Positions 55,376 through 64,000 of a stretch of 64,000 nt of DNA are shown piece by piece. Under the pieces are notes generated by a model. It searched no databases. It was given only the letters and a program-made list of their open reading frames with translations, and was not told where the DNA came from. How positions within the stretch are numbered: position 1 is the first letter of the stretch; the number at the start of each line of letters is the position of its first letter. This DNA comes from Ancistrus triradiatus (Eukaryota; Chordata; Actinopteri; Siluriformes; Loricariidae): contig JAJAGP010000373.1 in assembly GCA_025084515.1 (NCBI GenBank), positions 186,001 to 250,000 on the forward strand, read 5' to 3'. The translations under genes were made by a program, and so were the position numbers.

Positions 55376-56075
55376 AATCATTTACATATCTGCCTGAAAC
55401 ATAACTGCATACTGAGTTTTCCAGCAATCCGATATGTCTATGTGGATTTGTTATTTCTTTTTTGTCAATGAGTATATAATAGTAGAAAGTATTCATTCAT
55501 TTTATATTGAACCACAGTATTCTTATTTAATTGACAATAACTCTTATCCTGCATGAAATGGATAATAATACAAAACTTCCTGCACAGGACTTTTTCTATT
55601 CTTCTATTCTCATTGCCTTTTTTCTGCTAATACAAAGCGATAAGCACCTCTGATATTTATCATGTATTGGAGTGACATTTTTCAAATAAATAGGAACAGC
55701 ATCGGTGTCAACATCTGTGTGTCTCTACACTAGAGCATCAAAGTATATTCACTTGTTTACTTATTTTGAAATCAGAGTCTCTTAAGCTCCACAAAAAAGT
55801 TGACTACATAGAAACTTAGCAGTAGATACTGATTTTAACTAGTAGAAATCTCGGAATACTATGGAAGTATTACTATATACTTGTATAACACAATCATGAA
55901 ACAGAATTACATTTTCTAATTAAAGTTAAAGGAAATAAATTTAATTGTGACCCAGAAATAACATGCTGAAGTAACAAGGTATAGAAGTTCATGTCCAGCT
56001 AATCAACTACCATTGATTCCCATGTGCTAGATTATTAATGTGTAATCAACAGAGTGCTAGTTTACTAAAACTAAC
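55376..56075. other. LYST intron downstream of exon 2
   Basis: AT-rich unique sequence, no feature seen. Confidence 0.5.
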
Positions 56076-56166
56076 CTGGGGCTTTTTCGTCCTGAACGGG
56101 AATCTTCCAGACTAGTGGCAGCAGTGATAACAGGAGTGTGAGGAGCTCTTCCCGGCAGGTCAGTTC
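56076..56166 (-). CDS. lyst: LYST coding exon 2
   Basis: A 91-base exon that lacks an ATG. It encodes ELTCREELLTLLLSLLPLVW followed by KIPVQDEKAP, residues 66-95, and ends with the first base of codon 96. Human LYST has an almost identical leucine-rich helix here. The acceptor is tcctgtag and the donor is gttagt. It lies between a decayed Tc1 fragment on the left (54.96-55.38 kb) and one on the right (56.8-57.7 kb). The high identity over such a short exon makes the call strong. Confidence 0.95.
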
Positions 56167-56819
56167 CTACAGGAGAAATGTACAAGTGTCCAAGTTTAAA
56201 TCAGCTGTATTTGCAGATCCAGTCTGTAGAGCGGACCCCGGAGGCAACTAACTGTCTGTACATATTTATGAATTAAAAAATAACTCTGCATGTTAATCAC
56301 TTTAGAAGTAGCTAATAATGTTTAAACGGAGGTTAGATGAGAAACAACTGAATAACCTTTTCACACTGACACAGTGAAAGTGTGCCTCTAAATACAAGCT
56401 CCACCCTGAAGTTTCATTCTTCACAAGGAGAGTAGAAAGTATACCAGCATGTGTGAATTAAAAGTAAATATGAGTGGCCTACAGTCTCAGTTCCCTGTGA
56501 TCTCAGGTTAACCATCCTCAAGCTATGTTCATCATAAGCTAAAACAGAAAGGAAATACAGATATTTGAAGCTGTAGCCTATTATTACCCCACCATAACAC
56601 ACAGAAGAGAGTTGTATTATTTGAGAATACTTAAGAAACTATAATATCGGATTGGGAAATGTTAACAAACAACAACCACATGTCACATTGTATATTCTTT
56701 ATCCAATGAAAGTTATTTTAACCATGAAACAGAATTAATTGCTGTTAATTAATATGTCAAAAGATGAGGTCTTTTTTGTTAGGTGTAAAATGAATGAGAC
56801 CTTGGGCTATGTATGAACT

Positions 56820-57770
56820 GGTAGACTCACTGCTAAAGTAATGTATACATGTACAATTATTTCTGATTTTGTCCTTTTACTAAGCAAACACGCACACTCA
56901 TTTTGCATCATAAATTGGAATGTGGTGGAGAAATCACTGTGGTGTGGGACAAAATGGAAGTGTTTATCACGCCTACAACTGCCCCTAAAGTCCTCTAATG
57001 CCAAAATCTGCATAAGCTTGGAAGACATGGTCACACCACAGAAAGTTAGTGATGTAGCTGTAGAACATGCAGTTTCTTTGAACTGGAAAAAAATAAGCAC
57101 AACCAATCAGCTGCAGACTCTCCTCTTATTCAATAAGGAAATGTTTTCAAAAAAGCACCTAAAGGACTTTCGGACTGTGAGAAACAAGATTCTCTGGCCT
57201 GATGAAACCGAGACTTTTTGGCAGCATCATGTTGTGGGATTGTTTTCCATTCTTAATGAAAACCGGATCCAAAGCGCTCTGGACCTCAGACTAGACCAAA
57301 GGTTCCAACAAGACAATGACTCTAAGCACATACTCAAGAGAACAGAGGAATGGCTTAGTGACAACTCTGTGAACATCTTTGAGTGGCCAAGTCAGAGCCT
57401 GAAAATCACTGGAGAGCCCTGAAAATGGCTGTCCACCGACGGTCTCCATCCAACCTGACAGATCTTGAGAGTATCTACAGACAAGATCGACAGGAAAATC
57501 CCCAAATTTAGGTGTGCAAACCTTGTGGCATCATACCCAAAAAGACTGGATGATGTAACCCCTGCCAAAGGTGCTTCAACTAAGTACAGAGTAAAGGGTC
57601 TGAATACTTATGTCAATGCAGTGTCTTAGGTTTTCCTTTTCAGTAAATTTGCAGGCATTTCTAAAATTCTGTTTTCACTCATTATGGGGTATTGAGTGCA
57701 AAATGATGGGGTGAAAACTTTTTTTATTTTTATTATTTTTTTTTTTTTACATAAGGCCGTAACATAAAAT
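56820..57770 (+). pseudogene. Tc1-like transposase fossil, internally deleted
   Basis: Frame 56841-57422 gives CISLEDMVTPQKVSDVAVEH (N-terminal region), a WPDETETFWQHHVVGLFSIL first-Asp-like site, then QRFQQDNDSKHILKRTEEWL (second Asp) and EWPSQSLKITGEP where the SPDLNPIE motif has decayed. C-terminal pieces follow in other frames (NLTDLESIYRQ-like, 57450; CANLVASYPKRLDD-like, 57520). A right-end repeat is suggested by ttcactcattatggggtattg at 57675-57695. Confidence 0.7.
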
Positions 57771-57846
57771 ACACTGCTCAAACAATAAAGGGAACACTCA
57801 AATAACACATCCTAGATCTGAATGAATGAAATATTCTCATTGAATA

Positions 57847-58743
57847 TGTTAAGGGTCGACCAGCAAACGGGATACTGGTCGAAAAAAACTTAAGGAGGAG
57901 GAGGACCCAAGTGCAGGAGCATAGTAAATATGCAAATATATTACCGTGTTACCACTTCACCACAAGAGGAGCGAGGGGGGGGGGGGGAGAGAAACTAAAG
58001 CCGTACGGGCAGACTGAAGGGCTGTATAGAACGGACTCAAACTAAGATCAAGGACGCCGAAAACGGCTTAAAAGGATAACTTCCAACTGGTATAGTTCTA
58101 ACAAAGCAAGCGCCTGAGGCGCGGATGACTTGATTTAATAAATAGTGAGAAAAAGAACTAAAGAAAAATCGCTACTAAGCATGAGAGGGAGGCGTACTGC
58201 GCAGGTGCAGCACGGAGGTCTCCGAAAAGACCCGAGAGAAGCCGAAGGGTCCGACGAGGGCATGTGTGCACAAAGCGGACCTAGGCAAATGGAGACCGGG
58301 ACTCCGAGGCGGCTTCCACAAGCTGTAATAAACGCACGCGTAAGGAACCCGGGCGAGGAACGAGAATAACAGGCTTCCCGATCGGGAGGGAGAGTACAGC
58401 CGCAGTCTGGCAAGGGAATGCTGAGGAAATAGGCCGCTGAACGGCAACAGCGAGCGGCGGCGGAGGAACGCAGCAATGAGAATGAGAGGTCAGTAGCGGT
58501 TAGCTTTCCCTTTCTATCTACTGCCCTGGCAAATTCACCTCGAGCCTCCAGACTCTACTCGGCTGATCCTCTTTTAGGACCAGTTGTACCTTTAAGCCCT
58601 ATCAAAAAATCCGCCACTGAAAACTCTTTAATCAAGCAAGAGAAGTCGCGTATAGGAGCCGATAGTGCGCTTAAGGGGCATTATTTATAGCCGCTCGGCT
58701 CGGCCGGCGCCGCCCTCCGGCTTCAGAAGCCAGGGCCGTAATA
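57847..58743 (-). repeat. LTR (3' LTR of the gypsy element)
   Basis: About 897 bases. Shares from gagagaaactaaagccgtac to ccgtaata with the other LTR. A 13-15 base G run at 57968-57985 marks where the two copies diverge. In element orientation it is preceded by a short G-rich tract (cctggggtac), a possible polypurine tract. Confidence 0.88.
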
Positions 58744-58960
58744 GTACCCCAGGACCAGCGGGCCTATCCCTCCGGAAGTCCCGGATGAGGGACCAATCCA
58801 GGATGTGCCGAGCAAGAGCCCAAGAGCGTTCCTCCGGGCCACATCCCTCCCAGTCGACCAGATATTGAGTGCTACCTTGCACGTGGTGGGAGTCGAGGAG
58901 CCGGTGTACGGTGTACTCCGGGGACCCCTGAACGACGCGAGGGGCAAGCAGTCGGGCTTG
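58685..58960 (-). pseudogene. Chromodomain of a gypsy integrase (remnant)
   Basis: Frame 58685-59005 reads YTVHRLLDSHHVQGSTQYLV, then DWEGCGPEERSWALARHIL and LIRDFRR. This is the chromodomain found at the C terminus of vertebrate chromovirus-type integrases (YxVxxIldsR…YLVdWeGyGPEErsWvp). The integrase catalytic core and zinc finger are absent: the frame runs from RNase H within tens of bases into the chromodomain, in another frame. Confidence 0.8.
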
Positions 58961-60060
58961 GCGTTCTTGGAGCCCGGAAGGAGATCGTGAAATCAAACCT
59001 GGCAAAAAACAGCGACCAGCGGGCCTGGCGGGCGTTGAGACGTTTGGTCTGCTGAATATATGCCAGGTTCTTGTGATCCGTCCAAACTAAAAACGGATGT
59101 TTGGCCCCTTCCAGCCAGTGACGCCACTCTTCCAAAGCCAGTTTGATGGCCAAGAGCTCCCTGTCCCCGACCGGGTAGTTTCGTTCAGCAGCGGTCAGAC
59201 GCCGGGAGAAGTAGGCGCAAGGACAGAGTTTGTGGCCCGGGGCGGACCGCTGAGAGAGAACGCCCCCAACGCCCACATCCGAAGCGTCTACCACGACGAC
59301 AAACGCCTCCTCGGGGTCCGGAAAGCAAAGGACTGGCGGGTTCGTGAGACGCCTCTTGATCTCCATAAACGCGCATTCCGCCGCTTCCGTACAGCGGAAG
59401 GGACCGGCTTCCTTGCGAGTAAGGGCGGTGAGCGGCACGGCGATGGTGCCGAAGTCCCTGACGAAGCGGCGGAAAAAGTTGGCAAAGCCCAAGAATCGCT
59501 GCACTTGACGCACCGAGGAGGGGCGAGGCCAGTCTGCCACCGCCCGCGTCTTGGCCAGGTCCATGCTCAAGACCCCACGGGAGACCACGGATCCCAATAA
59601 GGAGACAGAGGAAGCATGGAACACCGACTTCTCCAGCTTCACGAACAGACAGTTAGTGAGGAAAAGCTGGAGGACGCGACGGACGTGTCTGACGTGTTCC
59701 TCCATGGTCTTGCTAAAGACCAGGATGTCGTCAAGGTAGACGTAGACGTAACGATCTAGGGCCTCCCGCAAAACGTCGTTAATGAGCCGTTGGAAGACAG
59801 CCGGGGCATTCATTAGTCCGAAGGGCATGACTAGATATTCATAATGCCCCGTAGGCGTGAGGAAGGCAGTCTTCTACTCATCCCCTTGCCGAATGCAGAC
59901 GAGGTTGTAGGCGCTCCGGAGGTCCAGCTTGGTGAAGAAGCTGGCCCCCTGGAGCGCCTTAAACGCCGAGTTAATAAGATGCAAGGGGTAACGGTCCTTA
60001 ACCGTGATGGCGTTAAGACCGGTAGTCCACGCAGGGGTGAAGGGACCCGTTCTTCTTCAC
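58872..60060 (-). pseudogene. Gypsy reverse transcriptase / RNase H (truncated)
   Basis: Frame 58872-59828 starts at MPFGLMNAPAVFQRLINDVL, continues DRYVYVYLDDILVFSKTMEE (catalytic YLDD), the RT thumb region FLGFANFFRRFVRDFGTIAV, and RNase H (CFPDPEEAFVVVVDASDVGV with its catalytic Asp; YFSRRLTAAERNYPVGDREL; FLVWTDHKNLAYIQQTKRLN). Upstream of 59828 the palm start can still be read (KALQGASFFTKLDLRSAYNL) with a stop near 59875, back to about 60060 where the LTR fusion begins. The frame leaves the family near 58990. Confidence 0.88.
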
Positions 60061-60080
60061 TACAAAAAAGTAGTGAAGGA

Positions 60081-60815
60081 GAGAGGGAGAGAAACTAAAG
60101 CCGTACGGGCAGACTGAAGGGCTGTATAGAACGGACTCAAACTAAGATCAAGGACGCCGAAAACGGCTTAAAAGGATAACTTCCAACTGGTATAGTTCTA
60201 ACAAAGCAAGCGCCTGAGGCGCGGATGACTTGATTTAATAAATAGCGAGAAAAAGAACTAAAGAAAGATCGCTACTAAGCGTGAGAGGGAGGTCTCCGAA
60301 AAGACCCGAGAGAAGCCAAAGGGTCCGACGAGGGCACGTGTGCACAAAGCGGACCTAGGCGTACAGAGACCGGGACTCCGAGGCGGCTTCCACAAGCTGC
60401 AATAAACGCACGCGTAAGGAACCCGGGGATCGGGAGGGAGAGTACAGCTGCGGTCTGGCAAGGGAATGCTGAGGAAACAGGCCGCTGAACGGCAACAGCG
60501 AGTGGCGGTGGAGGAACGCAGCAATGAGAATGAGAGGTCAGTAGCGGTTAGCTTTCCCTCCTATCTACTGCCCTGGCAAATGCACCTCGAGCCTCCAGAC
60601 TCTACTCGGCTGATCCTCTTTTAGGACCAGTCGTATCTTTAAGCCCTATCAAAAAATCCGCCACTGAAAACTCTTTAATCAAGCGAGAGAAGTCGCGTAT
60701 AGGAGCCGATAGTGCGCCGCCGGCCGGTGCTTAAGAGGCGTTATTTATAGCAGCTCGGCCGCCACGTCGACTTGGCCAGCGTCGCCCTCCGTCTTCAGAA
60801 GCCTGGACCGTAATA
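60081..60815 (-). repeat. LTR (5' LTR of the gypsy element, truncated)
   Basis: About 735 bases matching the other LTR, with a 26-base deletion after gtgagaggga (60280-60290), a shorter segment near 60425 and a 14-base GC-rich insertion near 60717. Its inner part (about 137 bases) and the primer-binding site are gone, joined directly to RT codons. Confidence 0.85.
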
Positions 60816-60820
60816 GAATA

Positions 60821-62003
60821 CTTTGCTCTGTACAAAGTTGAATGTGCTGACAACTAAATCACACAAAAATCATCAATGGAAATCAAATTTATTAACCAAT
60901 GGAGGTCTGGATTTGGAGTCACACACAAAATTAAAGTGGAAAAACACACTACAGGCTGATCCAACTTTTATGTAATATCCTTAAAACAAGTCAAAATGAG
61001 GCTCAGTATTGTGTGTGGCCTCCACGTGCCTGTACGACCTCCCTACAATGCCTGGGCATGCTCCTAATGAGGTGGCAGATGGTCTCCTAAGGGATCTCCT
61101 CCCAGACCCTGACTAAAACATCTGCCAACTCCTGGACAGTCTGTGGTGCAACGTGACGTTGGTGGATGAAGTGAGACATGATGTCCCAGATGTGCTCAAT
61201 CGGATTCAGGTCTGGGGAATGGGCGGGCCAGTCCATAGCTTCGATGTTTTCATCTTGCATGAACTGCTGACACACTCCAGCCACATGAGGTCTAGTATTG
61301 TCCTGCATTAGGAGGAACCCATGGCATATGGTCTCACAAGGGGTCTGAGGATCTCATCTCGGTACCTAATGGCAGTCAGGCTACCTCTAGCGAGCAAATG
61401 GAGGGCCACTGCCAAACAGGTCATGCTGAAGGATGTTGCATGCAGCAGATCGCTCTCCACGGCGTCTCCAGACTCTGTCACGTGCTCAGTGTGAACCTGC
61501 TTTCATCTGTGAAGAGCACAGGGCGCCAGTGGCGAATTTGCCAATCCTGGTCTTCTCTGGCAAATGGCAAGCGCCCTGCACAGTGTTGGGCTGTGAGCAC
61601 AACCCCCATCTGTGGACGTCGGGCCCTCATTCCATCCTAATGGAGTCGGTTTCTAACCGTTTGTGCAGACATGCACATTTGTGGCCTGCTGGAGGTCATT
61701 TTGCAGGGCTCTGGCAGTGCTCCTCCTGTTTCTCCTTGCACAAAGGCGGAGGTAGCGGTCCTGCTGCTGTGCTGTTGCCCTCCTACGGCATCCTCCATGT
61801 CTCCTGGTGTACTGGCCTGTCTTCTGGTAGCGCCTCCAGGCTCTGGACACTACGCTGACAGACACAGCAAACCTTCTTGCCACAGCTTGCATTGATGTGC
61901 CATCATGGAAGAGCTGCACTATCTGAGCCACTTGTGTGGGTTGTAGAGTCCGTCTCATGCTACCACGAGTGTGAAAGCACCACCAACGTTCAAGTGTGAC
62001 CAA
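60821..62003 (-). pseudogene. Tc1-like transposase, family A copy 3 (broken)
   Basis: Frame 61653-62003 encodes MRRTLQPTQVAQIVQLFHDG, the HTH (VARRFAVSVSVVSRAWRRYQ) and RRATAQQQDRYLRLCARRN, then shifts. Frame 61087-61308 encodes MQDNTRPHVAGVCQQFMQDE (second Asp) and DWPAHSPDLNPIEHIWDIMS (Glu), with 34 residues between them, so DD34E. A deletion near 61320-61330 removes the YVGVVGPGF-type residues. The first Asp (FTDESRF) is in frame 61433-61640 on the opposite reading, i.e. minus 61510 region. Inactive. Confidence 0.85.
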
Positions 62004-62263
62004 AATACCTGGCAGAACGCATAGGTACTGAGAAGTGGTCTGTGGTCTGTGGTCCCCACCTGCAGAACCACTCCTTTATTGAGTGTATCTTCCTAATTGA
62101 CTATAATTTCCCCCTGTTGTCTATTTCATTTGCACAACAGCATGTGAAATTGATTGTCAATCAGTGTTGCTTCCTAAGTGGACAGTTTGATTTCACAGAA
62201 GTTTGATTTACTTGGAGTTATATTGTGTTGTTTAAGTGTTCCCTTTATTTTTTGAGCAGTGTA

Positions 62264-62601
62264 TAATGTATATATTGTATATATGTATCTTTGAAACTTT
62301 GCACATATTGCTCCCAATACTGCCATAAGTATACTGCCATACATAAGTATAGTGCCATGTTTCTTTTTGTACTTCAAAATGCAAACATTTTATACCTTTG
62401 AATAATTTTTATACACATATTTTATGATGTGTTTCAACTACTTACAGACACCAACAAATTCCTTACTATATAATACTACTATTACGGTATTTATGTACAA
62501 TATGTAGTGACAAAGTCATAATATTCTAATATTATAATAACTTCTTATATAGTTTTTTATATAATACATTCATATAAATTGTAACCAGTGACTTGACTGA
62601 C
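62264..62601. other. LYST intron after exon 1
   Basis: AT-rich unique intron between the exon 1 donor and the family A Tc1 element. Nothing recognised. Confidence 0.5.
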
Positions 62602-62796
62602 CTGGTCGACAATTATGTCCAGGGTGCTTAGCAAGAGAAAGCCTCGGCCTTGAACAAGATACTCTCCCAGCGCCACCATGTGACTCTCCTCTGCATCCTC
62701 TTCCCTCTGGTTGTCTGCATGCTGAGCCATTACACTACATAACTGGTGAACATCTGTCAGGAACTCCCTAGCCAGAGTGTTACTGGCACCACTCAT
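62602..62796 (-). CDS. lyst: LYST coding exon 1 (start codon)
   Basis: Encodes residues 1-65, beginning MSGASNTLAREFLTDV and ending in IIVDQ before a GT donor (gtcagt). Human LYST begins with a closely similar N terminus: SLAREFLTDV is followed by an acidic run, then GRGFLLL. The acidic stretch REEDAEES sits at residues 31-38 and the GRGFLLL motif at 50-56. The ATG at 62796 is chosen because it is where known LYST starts. A likely acceptor (ctag or ctcag) lies about 4-10 bases upstream, so this exon probably has a very short 5' UTR and one or more non-coding exons lie further right. Confidence 0.95.
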
Positions 62797-64000
62797 GTCT
62801 GAGCTAGACAGAGATACAGAAATAGAAAAAATAAAAAAGATATAAATAGATAAAAGTAACAATCTTGGGCCAGTTTTGCAGATAGCTGTTTTGCTCAATA
62901 TGTAAGCCTCTTTAACTCAGAAGCGGCACCCCAGACAACAAATTACATATTTTCCAAACAGTAAATTATTATATTTAGTGATACCAGTGATGGTGTACTT
63001 GTTTGATAAAATGTTTAGTTGAGAAATGCGGTTTGTGACATAGCCTCATCAATCTGGAGAATCTTCAAACCTAGCAAGAGTGGCCTATGTTAATTAATCT
63101 ATAATTTAAAGGTTCAACCGATATAACATGGTGTGAACAGTACACAGTAGAGAAGATTAAAATATAACAATAAAATGGTGTCTTTGTGGCCGGTAGGAAA
63201 CATCACAGGACTAATTTGCTGGGATCATGTGAATGTAATCCCCATGTCCTTATTTGACCTGATGTGTGTGTTTTATAGTATCCAGTCAAACTATGACACC
63301 TGCAGCTTAAAAGCTACCTATTTTGTTATGATGTATAATTAAGTACTAGTATAGTAAACCTGCCTGTGTGTAGCGTGATCGCTGTATCTCCCTCTCTTTA
63401 CCTTCTTCCCCCAAGTCATAAACTTTACAACATCTTGGAATGCAAGAAGGCCCAACATCTGGACAGGATCTTACCCCTCACCGTTTGACTCCAACGGTTG
63501 ACTCTTTCTGAAACCAACGGAATTGGAGGTCTGTTCAAACAGACATACAACCTTCAACATCTCCAATCATAAACTAAGTCCCTGTGCTAATCTTAAGAAG
63601 GGGGTTTCAACGGTCCAGGCCACCAAGCTTCCTCAATTTTCTTCTGACTGTTGCAAAATTAACGACTTCCTTCCACCTAGGTTGCGTTTACGACCTCTCA
63701 GCCTGGCGCCAGAAAGACACCCCTGGATTTATGACACCAAGAAATTATCAAGCTTTTGTTCTGAGACAAACTTTAATAATTGTATTCAACTTTTTCTGGG
63801 AACAGATTATCTTCATCGAAACCTTTTAATAATTACATAACAAATGATTTTTGGATCTAATAAGTCTAAACACACTATATGCCTTTAAATGATTCATCCA
63901 AAGAGTGGATCAAGGATATTTCGTCATATCCACACATATAATTATATATATTATACATATGCATGTTACTGATTTATGTATCTCATATCCACTTGGTTAA
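62797..64000. other. Region upstream of the LYST start exon
   Basis: No further coding LYST exon is expected here. The 63400-63840 part is richer in GC and open in two frames (63523-63840 plus), but neither frame resembles a family I know. A short repeat (ccaacgg) occurs twice at about 63490 and 63515. A promoter or non-coding 5' exon may lie here or further right, but I see no CpG-rich start region. Confidence 0.4.

Larger units (their letters stand above)
57847..60815 (-). mobile_element. Ty3/gypsy chromodomain LTR retrotransposon, internally deleted
   Basis: Bounded by the 5-base target duplication gaata (57842-57846 and 60816-60820). In element orientation it starts TATTACGG (expected TG start mutated to TA) and ends CCTTAACA. 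It has a left LTR (57847-58743), a remnant internal region with RT, RNase H and a chromodomain, and a right LTR lacking its inner 137 bases or so. Gag, protease, the start of RT and most of integrase are gone. Confidence 0.88.
57772..62261 (-). mobile_element. Tc1-like transposon, family A copy 3, split by an LTR element
   Basis: Left terminus cactgctcaaacaataaagg after TA; right terminus ttttttgagcagtg before TA (62262-62263). The sequence up to 57846 and from 60821 joins into one Tc1 element of about 1.5 kb once the LTR insertion and one 5-base target copy are set aside. Both outer repeats are present, unlike the two other family A copies. Confidence 0.92.

Noticed and set aside
58145..58476. 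Frames on both strands in the left LTR
   Set aside because: They are repeated in the other LTR with frame-breaking indels and match no protein; GC-rich LTR sequence alone explains them.
59097..59600. 167-codon plus-strand frame
   Set aside because: Antisense shadow of the gypsy RT/RNase H.
61398..61895. Plus-strand frames over family A copy 3 (also 35107-35421)
   Set aside because: Antisense shadows of the Tc1 transposase.

Overview
This is a teleost fish genomic window. It carries the 5' part of one conserved vertebrate gene, LYST (the lysosomal trafficking regulator of the BEACH family), read on the minus strand. The introns are heavily loaded with transposable elements. I count nine coding exons with consistent GT/AG boundaries and phases, from the ATG at 62796 to a donor just below 5359. 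Together they give 4,062 coding bases, an N-terminal segment of 1,354 residues. The BEACH/WD40 half must lie beyond the left edge. Evidence for a fish is the LYST divergence level, the density of Tc1 elements with fish-type inverted repeats, a tRNA-derived SINE with a fish-type tail, an L2-like LINE, a chromodomain gypsy element and long CA/TA microsatellites. I cannot name the species. No bacterial, CRISPR or viral gene cluster is present.

Layout, left to right. 0-5.4 kb: a decayed Tc1 element flanked by TA repeats, a gypsy-type gag fragment carrying a 60-bp minisatellite, then LYST coding exon 9. 5.8-10 kb: a Tc1 element with a TTAA-targeted insertion in its right terminal repeat, a fold-back element, then exon 8. 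10.4-18.9 kb and 22.7-28.4 kb: a mosaic built from a 139-bp satellite, a 1.2-kb module and hairpin-CTAGT ends, arranged head to tail and resembling non-autonomous Helitron/Helentron units. Exon 7 and another Tc1 element sit between these two blocks, and exon 6 sits at the far edge. 28.7-37.2 kb: a run of Tc1-like elements from several families separated by microsatellites. 37.2-38.1 kb: a fold-back-ended element. 38.4-42.7 kb: exons 5, 4 and 3, which is the ordinary, gene-like part of the window. 43.5-55.4 kb: Tc1 fossils, a half Tc1 with a long open frame, an L2-like LINE and a DD37E transposon with one frameshift. 56.1 kb: exon 2. 57.8-62.3 kb: a Tc1 element into which an LTR retrotransposon inserted, with a 5-bp target duplication still visible. 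62.6-62.8 kb: exon 1 with the start codon. 63-64 kb: upstream sequence with nothing recognised.

Only LYST looks like a functioning gene. Every transposase or reverse transcriptase frame is broken, truncated or lacks an end. The most interesting structure is the hairpin/CTAGT/139-bp satellite unit family. The next most interesting are the 60-bp minisatellite open on both strands, the DD37E element and the dated nested insertion.
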